Positions 7,711 to 13,684 of a stretch of 15,023 nucleotides of DNA are shown piece by piece. The stretch covers positions 1 to 15,023 of the forward strand of contig CAJMOI010000036.1 of assembly GCA_905215105.1 (NCBI GenBank), read 5' to 3'. A program made the position numbers and the translations under genes. The DNA comes from an uncultured bacterium. GTDB taxonomy: Bacteria; Bacillota; Clostridia; Oscillospirales; Acutalibacteraceae. Position 1 is the first letter of the stretch. Each line of letters begins with the position of its first letter. Below the pieces are notes generated by a model, which had not been told where the DNA came from, made no database searches, and saw only the letters and a program-made list of their open reading frames with translations.

Positions 7711-8415
7711 ATGCTGATTGATGCAATTCGCTCTCTGTTGGCCGGCGGTTCGGTCAGCGGTGAAGCCATTCTCATGCAGATCATCGCCACCCTGTTCGTG
7801 ATTTTCTGTATCCTGCCCCTTCACGAATTTGCCCACGGCTGGATGGCTGAAAAACTGGGCGATCACACCGCCCGCGCCGCCGGACGGCTGACCATGAATC
7901 CGCTGGCAAGCCTGGACCCCTTCGGCGCCCTGTTCCTGCTGCTGTTCGGCTTCGGCTGGGCCAAGCCGGTGCCGGTAAATCCCTGGAATTTCAAAAAGCC
8001 CAAGCGGGATATGGCCATCACGGCGCTGGCTGGCCCGGTTTCCAACCTGCTGGCTGCGCTGGTGGGCGGAATCCTCTATTTTGCCCTGTACCTGTTTGTA
8101 CTGCCCAGTGCTTCCACTTCCGTTTTCATCGCCGTTGATGCCTTTCTTTCGGCTTATATTGTCATCAACGTCAGTCTGGCCGTGTTCAACCTGCTGCCCA
8201 TTCCGCCGCTGGATGGTTCCCGGGTCGTCAGCGCTTTCCTGTCCGACCGGGCGATGGCGGCCTATTACCGGTATCAGAACGCCATTGTCATGGTGTTGTT
8301 CCTGCTGCTGTTCAGCGGTGTGCTGGACAGCCCGCTGAATATTGCCCAGAATGCAGCGCTGGATGGAATCCTGTGGCTGTCTTCTCTGCCCTTTAAGCTG
8401 TTGGGCGCGTTATAA
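7711..8415 (+). CDS. Site-2 protease family (M50) membrane zinc metalloprotease
   Basis: This 234-residue, strongly hydrophobic protein has the S2P/M50 signature. The zinc motif HEFAH has H38, E39 and H42, lying in the first membrane helices, and the second conserved motif LPIPPLDGSR contains the third zinc ligand, D168. The GPVSNLLAAL segment is also typical. Such proteins cleave or process substrates within the membrane; the compact form without a PDZ domain is common in Firmicutes, often beside scpA, and its substrate is unknown. An AAGGAG ribosome binding site at 7698-7703 supports the ATG at 7711. It is the first gene after the promoter at 7625-7653, and scpA starts 8 nt after its stop, so the two are almost certainly co-transcribed. 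B. subtilis YwhC/YydH-type proteins are possible relatives; I do not assign a symbol. Confidence 0.92.
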   Translation: MLIDAIRSLLAGGSVSGEAILMQIIATLFVIFCILPLHEFAHGWMAEKLGDHTARAAGRLTMNPLASLDPFGALFLLLFGFGWAKPVPVNPWNFKKPKRDMAITALAGPVSNLLAALVGGILYFALYLFVLPSASTSVFIAVDAFLSAYIVINVSLAVFNLLPIPPLDGSRVVSAFLSDRAMAAYYRYQNAIVMVLFLLLFSGVLDSPLNIAQNAALDGILWLSSLPFKLLGAL

Positions 8416-8423
8416 TCTGCAAG

Positions 8424-9164
8424 ATGATGGAAAAGATAACCTATAAGCTGGATAGCTTTGAAGGCCCTCTGGACCTGCTGCTGACCCTGCTTTCCAAAAA
8501 CAAAGTCAGTATCTATGACGTGTCCATTTCCCAGCTGCTGGAACAGTACATGGCCCACATCCGCGCCATGCAGGAGCTGGACATGGAGGTGGCCAGCGAA
8601 TTTCTGGACATGGCCGCCCGTCTGGTCTACCTGAAAACCGTTTCTCTCCTGCCCAAGCACGAGGAGGAAAAAGAGCTTCGCCAGCAGCTGGCCGGGGAAC
8701 TGATGGAATATCAGCTCTGCCGGGAGCTGGCGAAAGAGCTGGCCATGGGCTTCACCTTTGACCGCATTGTCCGGAAACCCATGGAGCTGCCCGTTGACCA
8801 TACCTACCGCCGCCATCATACGCCCCAGGAGCTTTTGCAGGCATATCTCAGCGCCGCCGGACGGGGAAAACGCTTTCAGCCCCCCAGCGCAGAATCTTTT
8901 GACGGCATCGTGACCCATCCCATTGTGTCCGTTACTTCTCAGATTGTTTTCGTGCTGCGAAAGCTGTGGAAACGGGGCAGTGTGTCCTGGTCCCGGCTTT
9001 TCGGGGAAAAACACGAAAAAAGCGAGCGGGTCGCCGCGTTTCTGGCGGTGCTGGAGCTGGTCAAGGGCAAACGCATCCGCATTGAGGGAGAAGGCGACCG
9101 CGCGGTTATCGAACTTGCACAAGGAGGGAGACGCCATGGCGCTCAAAAAGAAAAAAACCGGTGA
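8424..9164 (+). CDS. scpA: Segregation and condensation protein A (ScpA)
   Basis: ScpA is the kleisin subunit that bridges SMC heads and binds an ScpB dimer in the bacterial condensin that organises and separates chromosomes. The N-terminus has the family hallmark FEGPLDLLLTLL (about residues 12-23) followed by the SMC-neck-binding helices (LDMEVASEFLDMAARLVYLK). The C-terminus is a winged helix (about 170-240) for the SMC cap. The length, 246 residues, is normal. The start is ATG 8424, with a second ATG directly after it; no strong ribosome binding site precedes it, so translation is probably coupled to the protease gene ending 8 nt upstream. The 3' end overlaps scpB by 29 nt. Confidence 0.96.
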   Translation: MMEKITYKLDSFEGPLDLLLTLLSKNKVSIYDVSISQLLEQYMAHIRAMQELDMEVASEFLDMAARLVYLKTVSLLPKHEEEKELRQQLAGELMEYQLCRELAKELAMGFTFDRIVRKPMELPVDHTYRRHHTPQELLQAYLSAAGRGKRFQPPSAESFDGIVTHPIVSVTSQIVFVLRKLWKRGSVSWSRLFGEKHEKSERVAAFLAVLELVKGKRIRIEGEGDRAVIELAQGGRRHGAQKEKNR

Positions 9165-9714
9165 GCCGAACCCCCGGCTGATGGGGGCAGTGGAGGCCAT
9201 TGTCTTTGCCAGCGGCGACCCGGTTTCCGTGGAAAAAATCGCGGAAGTGCTGGAAGTGGACCGCCGCACGCTGGAACCCCAGATCGGCTTTCTCATGGAG
9301 GAAACCAACCGGGAGGGGAGAGGCATCCGTCTGGTGGAGCTGGATGGCTATCTGCAAATGTGTACGGTGTCCGAATACAGCGAGGCCGTGCGAAAAGCCC
9401 TGGAAATGCGCCGGAATACCCCTCTTTCTCAGGCAGCCATGGAGGTGCTGGCCGTCATCGCCTATAACCAGCCCGTCACCAAAGCTTATATCGAACAGGT
9501 GCGGGGCGTGGACTGCGGCGCCGTGCTCAACGGCCTGACTGCAAAAGGGCTGATTGAAGAGCGGGGACGGCTGGAGCTTCCCGGAAGGCCGCTGCTGTAC
9601 GGCACCACGCCGGATTTTCTCCGGTGCCTGAATATCCAGTCATTACAGGAACTGCCGCCGCCGCCCAGAGCGGCTTCCCGTGCGGAAGCGCCGGAGCCGT
9701 CACCGGCGGAGTAA
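9136..9714 (+). CDS. scpB: Segregation and condensation protein B (ScpB)
   Basis: ScpB is the dimeric winged-helix partner of ScpA in the SMC complex. The 192-residue product contains the recognisable core AVEAIVFASGDPVSVEKIAE, then LSQAAMEVLAVIAYNQPVTK (the second winged helix, about residues 97-116) and the GLIEERGR...GRPLLYGTT segment that is almost invariant in the family. The C-terminus is a Pro/Ala/Glu-rich tail of about 20 residues. The start is fixed by AAGGAGGG at 9121-9128, 7 nt before ATG 9136; the frame is open further upstream inside scpA, but that extension has no ribosome binding site and is not family-like. It overlaps scpA by 29 nt, consistent with coupled, stoichiometric translation. 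Confidence 0.96.
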   Translation: MALKKKKTGEPNPRLMGAVEAIVFASGDPVSVEKIAEVLEVDRRTLEPQIGFLMEETNREGRGIRLVELDGYLQMCTVSEYSEAVRKALEMRRNTPLSQAAMEVLAVIAYNQPVTKAYIEQVRGVDCGAVLNGLTAKGLIEERGRLELPGRPLLYGTTPDFLRCLNIQSLQELPPPPRAASRAEAPEPSPAE

Positions 9715-9750
9715 TCAAGGCAGGACAAGCAAAAAGGAGGGGAGAAAAGC

Positions 9751-10443
9751 ATGATTGGCTGGTACATTGCCGCAGGGATTCTGGGGCTGATTCTGCTTTT
9801 GATGCTCCTTCCTGTGCGGGTCCGGCTCCGTTATGATGGGGAAGTGTTCCTGTGGATTGGCTATGGGTTTGTCATGATCCCCATTCTTCCGGAAAAAGAA
9901 GAGGAGTCCCCGGCGGAAGAAGCCCTTCCGAAAAAGAAAAAGAAGAAAAAGCCCAAACCGGAAAAAGCATTGGAAGAAAAAACGGCTCCCGAAGAAAAGC
10001 CCTCCGGCGGGCTGGGAAACAAGTTCCGGGAAATCGTGAAGTATCAGGGCGTTTCCGGTCTGCTGTCTCTGCTGAAAGATCTGGCCGAAATTGGGGCAGG
10101 CACGCTGAAAAAGCTGTGCAGCCATGTGGTGCTCCGGAAATTCGACCTGTTGCTGACCCTCGGAGGGGAAGACGCTGCGGAAACAGCATTGCTGTATGGA
10201 AAGCTCTGCGGTGTGGTCTATCCCACCGTGGGGACCATTGTTACCGCCTGCAAGTGCCGGAAATACGGGCTGACGGTGCAGCCAGATTTTCAGTCAAAGG
10301 AAACGCTCATCCGGCTGGAGCTGGCGGGCCATCTCCTGCCCATCCTTATGGTGGTGTACGGGCTGGGCGGATTGTTCCGAATCATCGGACGGATGATCCG
10401 GGCCAATCGGGAGCTGGAAGAGGCCAAGCAAAGAAAATCCTGA
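9751..10443 (+). CDS. DUF2953 domain-containing membrane protein (YtfI-like)
   Basis: The 230-residue protein starts with one hydrophobic membrane helix (about residues 3-22) and a short beta-like stretch (VRVRLRYDGEVFLWIGYGF). A charged linker follows, with seven consecutive lysines at about 61-67 and then Lys/Glu/Pro repeats (about 50-88). The C-terminal half has the LGGEDAAETALLYGKLCGVVYP region typical of DUF2953 proteins and a second hydrophobic stretch at about 191-209. Its biochemical role is unknown. In B. subtilis the DUF2953 protein YtfI is encoded beside ytfJ, and here too the next gene is ytfJ/gerW, which suggests a linked, perhaps spore-related, function. AAGGAGG (9734-9740) lies 10 nt before the ATG. 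It starts 36 nt after scpB. Confidence 0.85.
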   Translation: MIGWYIAAGILGLILLLMLLPVRVRLRYDGEVFLWIGYGFVMIPILPEKEEESPAEEALPKKKKKKKPKPEKALEEKTAPEEKPSGGLGNKFREIVKYQGVSGLLSLLKDLAEIGAGTLKKLCSHVVLRKFDLLLTLGGEDAAETALLYGKLCGVVYPTVGTIVTACKCRKYGLTVQPDFQSKETLIRLELAGHLLPILMVVYGLGGLFRIIGRMIRANRELEEAKQRKS

Positions 10444-10477
10444 TGAACCTCCTGTTTTCATTTTCCTCTTTCCCAAA

Positions 10478-10503
10478 CAGACCAACGGCACAGCCGTTTT
10501 CTG
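10478..10503 (+). terminator. Small hairpin between the DUF2953 gene and gerW, possible weak terminator
   Basis: AACGGC (10484-10489) pairs with GCCGTT (10493-10498) around the loop ACA, and CAGA (10478-10481) can pair with TCTG (10500-10503) outside it. Four T residues (10497-10500) follow the GC part. It could reduce read-through, so that gerW level differs from scpAB. The T run is short, so termination would be partial at best. Confidence 0.4.
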
Positions 10504-10546
10504 AATAAACAATCAACAATAACAAAAATAAAGGCTGGTGGAAATT

Positions 10547-10999
10547 ATGAGCGAGCATCCTATTGAAAGCATGATGGGCACAACCATGGATAAAATCAAG
10601 GAAATGGCGGACGTGAATACCGTCATCGGTGACCCCATTACCACGGCAGACGGCACCGTGATTATCCCCATCTCCAAGGTCAGCTATGGCTTTGCCTCCG
10701 GCGGTTCCGACCTGCCCAGCAAATCACAGCCCAACCGGGAACTGTTTGGCGGCGGCGCAGGAGCCGGTGTCACCATCACCCCCGTGGCCTTCCTGACCGT
10801 CAGCGACGGAAACGTGCGCCTGCTGCAGCTGGACCCCTTCAACAGCTCTGTTGACCGGATCATCGGCATGGCGCCGGGCTTTATGGACGCTGTCACCGGC
10901 CTGTTGAACAAGAACAAAAAGCAGAAGGAAGCGGAAAAAGCAGCCGAAGCGGTTGAGGCCGCAAAAGCGGACGCCAATACGGAAGCTTCCGGGCTGTAA
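10547..10999 (+). CDS. ytfJ: GerW/YtfJ-family sporulation protein
   Basis: The 150-residue protein matches the spore YtfJ (GerW) family. The N-terminus HPIESMMGTTMDKIKEMADV is followed by the conserved core with GDPI, DGTVIIPISKVSYGFASGGSD and a glycine-rich GGGAGAGVTITPVAFL; the C-terminus is a Lys/Ala/Glu-rich helix. In B. subtilis the protein (GerW) is made in the forespore and is needed for full L-alanine germination; its mechanism is not known. The start is taken at ATG 10547, the usual family start, with a GGTGG at 10537-10541 as a modest ribosome binding site; an in-frame GTG three codons earlier is unlikely. I could not find a sigma-F or sigma-G type promoter in the 103-nt upstream gap. 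Confidence 0.93.
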   Translation: MSEHPIESMMGTTMDKIKEMADVNTVIGDPITTADGTVIIPISKVSYGFASGGSDLPSKSQPNRELFGGGAGAGVTITPVAFLTVSDGNVRLLQLDPFNSSVDRIIGMAPGFMDAVTGLLNKNKKQKEAEKAAEAVEAAKADANTEASGL

Positions 11000-11102
11000 A
11001 ACCACGATTCCCCCGTCTGTTTCCCCCGCATACCCCCTGTTTTTCCGGCATAAACTGGAAAGGTACGGCCCCGGCCGGAACCTTGCCGAAAGGGTGGTAT
11101 CC

Positions 11103-12257
11103 ATGAAAAAGACATTCAAAATTGCAAAAAAACTGCCGGTATCGCTCCTTCTGTCCGTTATGTTGGTGCTGCCGGCATTTTTTGCGCCGGTTTCTGCGCA
11201 GGAAGCCCCGTCTGTTTCCGCCCGATGCGCCGCCGTTATTCATCTGGACACAGGGGAAGTGCTTTTTGAAAAGAACGGCTCGGAAAAGCGCGCCATGGCC
11301 AGCACCACCAAAATCATGACCGCCCTGCTGACATTGGAGGAAGCCGCCATCGAAAACCGGCAGGTGAAAATCACCCGGGAAATGGTGATGGTGGAGGGCT
11401 CCTCCATGGGCTTGCGGGAAGGGGATGTGCTGACCCTGCAAGATCTGGCCGTGGGAATGCTGACGGTTTCCGGCAACGACGCCGCCAACTCCGCCGCTAT
11501 CGCGGTGGCCGGTTCCCGGGAAGCCTTTGTGGAAACCATGAATCAGCGGGCGCAGGCGCTGGGCATGACGGATACTCATTTCGATACCCCCTCCGGCCTG
11601 GACGGGGATACCCACTATTCCACGGCCCTGGACATGGCAAAGCTGGGGGCCGCCGCCATGAGCAACCCGGATTTTGCCGCCATCGCCGGTTCCAAATCCA
11701 TGAAAGTGAACTTTCTTTCCCCTGAAAAAACCGTTGCCTACCAGAACCACAATAAACTCCTGTCTCTGTATGAGGGATGCACCGGTGTCAAAACAGGCTT
11801 TACCAAAAAAGCAGGGCGGTGCCTTGTTTCCTCGGCGGAAAAAGACGGTGTGCGGCTGGTGGCGGTTACATTGGACGCGCCCGACGACTGGAATGACCAC
11901 GCCGCGCTGCTGGACTACGGCTTTTCCAAAATGACCTCCCTCACCTTTGACGAAAGCGGTTACTCCTGTCTGCTTCCGGTGGCAGGAGCAGGGGAAATCA
12001 CCGTTTGCGGCTCCTCAGAACCGGTGACGGCGGCGCTGCCCGTTTCTCAGGAAGGAGCCGTTCAGCGAAAGGTTTTGCTGCCCCGGTTTCTGTACGCACC
12101 GGTCAAAAAAGGGGAGCAGGTGGGCCGGGTGCAATACTGTCTTGGAGAAAAAATCGTGGCGGAAATTCCCCTTTTTGCGGCGGAAACCGCGGTTTTGCCC
12201 CAAAGAAAGCCCAGTTGGTGGCAATCGGTGCTTGCATTTTTCGGCCTGACAGGGTAA
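11103..12257 (+). CDS. Secreted D-alanyl-D-alanine carboxypeptidase (PBP5/DacF-like)
   Basis: This enzyme removes the terminal D-Ala from peptidoglycan pentapeptides outside the membrane, limiting cross-linking. The 384-residue precursor begins with a signal peptide (KK at the N-terminus, hydrophobic core about 12-28, likely cleavage after PVSA near residue 32). The serine-peptidase S11 motifs are complete: S67-T-T-K70 with the nucleophile S67, S123-G-N125 and K230-T-G232. A PBP5 C-terminal beta domain follows (about 275-355). The end KPSWWQSVLAFFGL resembles the amphipathic helix that anchors such enzymes to the membrane. AAAGGGTGG (11089-11097) supports ATG 11103. The frame is open further upstream into ytfJ but without family similarity. 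Gene order matches the dacB/dacF position next to spore genes, so a role in cortex or vegetative wall cannot be separated here. Confidence 0.94.
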   Translation: MKKTFKIAKKLPVSLLLSVMLVLPAFFAPVSAQEAPSVSARCAAVIHLDTGEVLFEKNGSEKRAMASTTKIMTALLTLEEAAIENRQVKITREMVMVEGSSMGLREGDVLTLQDLAVGMLTVSGNDAANSAAIAVAGSREAFVETMNQRAQALGMTDTHFDTPSGLDGDTHYSTALDMAKLGAAAMSNPDFAAIAGSKSMKVNFLSPEKTVAYQNHNKLLSLYEGCTGVKTGFTKKAGRCLVSSAEKDGVRLVAVTLDAPDDWNDHAALLDYGFSKMTSLTFDESGYSCLLPVAGAGEITVCGSSEPVTAALPVSQEGAVQRKVLLPRFLYAPVKKGEQVGRVQYCLGEKIVAEIPLFAAETAVLPQRKPSWWQSVLAFFGLTG

Positions 12258-12304
12258 CATAGGGAAAGAAAGATGGAGAACCAACAGGAAAGGAAACTGA
12301 AACT

Positions 12305-13186
12305 ATGCCCAATGAAGTACGTTTACAGAAAATGCTCTCCGACTGCGGCGTGACCTCCCGCCGGAAAGCCGAGGAGATGATTGCCGCCGGAAAGGTGCAG
12401 GTAAACGGCCGCACTGCCCAGATCGGCGATAAGGTCATTCCCGGAAAAGACCGGGTGACCGTGGACGGCTTTGCCGTAGAGCCCGCAAAACAGAAGGTGT
12501 ACCTGATGCTCCACAAGCCCAGAGGCTTTATCACCACCATGCAGGATGAAATGAACCGGAAGTGTGTGGCGGAGCTGGTGGCAGATGTGCCGGAGCGTGT
12601 GTACCCCGTGGGACGTCTGGACCGGGATTCCGAGGGTCTGCTGCTGATGACCAATGACGGCGCGTTTGCCAACGCCATGACTCATCCTTCCCGCCATGTT
12701 CCGAAAGTCTACCGGGTTACCGTCCGTCCCGGCGTCACCGAGGACCAGCTGACCCAGATGTCCGTGGGTATGGTCATTGACGGAAGAAAAACTGCTCCCG
12801 CAGGTGTCAAGGTGCTGGAACAGCGTCCCGGCCGGGTCGTGCTGGAAATCATCCTCCACGAAGGCCGCAACCGTCAGATCCGCAATATGTGCGAACAGCT
12901 GGGACTGGAAGTGGCCCGTCTGAAGCGCATCGCCATCGGGCCGGTCAAGCTGGGGATGCTCCAGCCGGGCCAGTACCGGGAGCTGACCAAGGAAGAGCTG
13001 CGGAGCCTGACCGCTTCTTCTGCAAAGGCGGAGCGCCGGAACCGGAACGAGCAGTCGGAAAAAGCCGCTGCTGTCAGACGCGCCGCACAGAAAGGGGGGA
13101 AGGGCTATGCTGACCATTCTTCCAATGGAAGACCGGGAAAGGGAAAAAAGCCTGCTGGACGGCCTTTCGGAAAAAACAGAGGATAA
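12305..13186 (+). CDS. rluB: 23S rRNA pseudouridine synthase (RluB/RsuA family)
   Basis: This family converts a uridine to pseudouridine in rRNA, most likely U2605-equivalent in 23S rRNA for an RluB ortholog. The 293-residue product has an N-terminal S4 RNA-binding domain (about residues 3-62, LQKMLSDCGVTSRRKAEEMI) and a synthase domain with the catalytic motif GRLDRDSEGLLL, in which D106 is the nucleophile. NRQIRNMCEQLGLEV is the other conserved signature. The last ~55 residues are a Lys/Arg/Gly-rich tail lacking fold-like sequence. AGGAAAGG (12286-12293) precedes the ATG. The dac gene ends 47 nt upstream, and the next gene overlaps its tail by 80 nt. RsuA-type specificity for 16S rRNA is the alternative, but the cluster position favours RluB. 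Confidence 0.93.
   Translation: MPNEVRLQKMLSDCGVTSRRKAEEMIAAGKVQVNGRTAQIGDKVIPGKDRVTVDGFAVEPAKQKVYLMLHKPRGFITTMQDEMNRKCVAELVADVPERVYPVGRLDRDSEGLLLMTNDGAFANAMTHPSRHVPKVYRVTVRPGVTEDQLTQMSVGMVIDGRKTAPAGVKVLEQRPGRVVLEIILHEGRNRQIRNMCEQLGLEVARLKRIAIGPVKLGMLQPGQYRELTKEELRSLTASSAKAERRNRNEQSEKAAAVRRAAQKGGKGYADHSSNGRPGKGKKPAGRPFGKNRG
13091..13104 (+). promoter_or_regulatory. Ribosome binding site inside rluB for the overlapping gene
   Basis: AAAGGGGGGAAGGG lies within the rluB tail, directly before the ATG at 13107. It favours this start over the in-frame ATG at 13125, which has only pyrimidine-rich sequence before it. The same bases encode Lys-Gly-Gly-Lys-Gly of RluB. Confidence 0.65.
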
Positions 13187-13526
13187 CGCCCGGGTGCTGA
13201 TGATGAGCGACGGGAAAGAGGAGCTGGGCTGGGTGGCCGTGGAAATCATCCATTCGGTGCTGCGGATGCTTCACATGGAAGTACCCGGCGCACAGCCGGA
13301 AGCCCTCACCGGTGAAAGCGTCTTTATTGCAGACAGCCTGATGCGCGCCGCCGCTTCCTATGGGGCAGCCGTGGGCGCATACAAAATCCGTTCTCTGGAA
13401 CCGGCCTGGAACGAATTTCTCCGGCTGCGGGGGTTCACTCCCGGGGAAACGGGCTCAGAGACGGACTTAAGCACCATTGTCAAATACACCGGCCCCAAAT
13501 CTCCGGACACCACGGCAAATTGCTAA
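13107..13526 (+). CDS. Small GNAT-like protein of unknown function overlapping rluB
   Basis: The 139-residue product starts MLTILPMEDRE and carries a two-strand pattern (VLMMSDGKEELGWVAVEI) and then a helix region (ESVFIADSLMRAAASYGAA). It ends with a short segment resembling the final strands of GNAT acetyltransferases (FLRLRGFTPG). I do not see the classic Q/RxxGxG/A acetyl-CoA loop clearly, so it may be a degenerate or non-catalytic member; the substrate is unknown. The start is supported by the purine-rich site at 13091-13104 and by a GNAT-like N-terminus. The first 80 nt overlap rluB in a different frame, implying coupled translation. It is the last gene before a new promoter. Confidence 0.7.
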   Translation: MLTILPMEDREREKSLLDGLSEKTEDNARVLMMSDGKEELGWVAVEIIHSVLRMLHMEVPGAQPEALTGESVFIADSLMRAAASYGAAVGAYKIRSLEPAWNEFLRLRGFTPGETGSETDLSTIVKYTGPKSPDTTANC

Positions 13527-13542
13527 TTTTTTCACAAAATAC

Positions 13543-13571
13543 TTGTCAATCTCCGGCGAACGGAGTATAAT
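13543..13571 (+). promoter_or_regulatory. Strong sigma-A-type promoter with a dyad in its spacer
   Basis: TTGTCA (13543-13548) and a perfect TATAAT (13566-13571) are separated by exactly 17 nt. The spacer ends in a perfect inverted repeat, CTCCG (13551-13555) GCGAA CGGAG (13561-13565), abutting the -10 box. A repressor could bind such a dyad between the two elements. Predicted transcription starts near 13578, leaving a leader of about 107 nt before the ATG at 13685. Confidence 0.85.
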
Positions 13572-13620
13572 ATTTTTCGTATTGTAATGATTCAGGACTT
13601 GTGTTCTGCACATTGTCCTT

Positions 13621-13648
13621 GGGGCAGTACCCCGGTTTTCCGGGCTGC
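13621..13648 (+). promoter_or_regulatory. Structured 5' leader with two competing hairpins
   Basis: Hairpin A is GCAG (13624-13627) plus CCCGG (13631-13635) pairing with CCGGG (13640-13644) plus CTGC (13645-13648), with a TTTT loop and a 3-nt TAC bulge. Hairpin B is GGGG (13621-13624) pairing with CCCC (13630-13633). They share bases, so they cannot both form. No T run follows hairpin A, so it is not a plain terminator. I do not recognise a known riboswitch class. Confidence 0.5.
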
Positions 13649-13684
13649 TGTCTTGACTTTAAAGCGAGAAATGGAGGAACAATA

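Noticed and set aside
10444..10546. Sigma-F or sigma-G promoter before gerW
   Set aside because: I could not find a convincing -10/-35 pair for a forespore sigma factor; the AT-rich end has no clear sigma-A boxes either.
11060..11084. AAGGT/ACCTT repeat with inner GGCC/GGCC before the dac gene
   Set aside because: The inner stem leaves only a 2-nt loop and no T run follows, so it is probably chance in GC-rich DNA.
10953..11102. In-frame upstream extension of the carboxypeptidase
   Set aside because: It would overlap ytfJ and bury the signal peptide; a ribosome binding site and normal signal peptide support ATG 11103.
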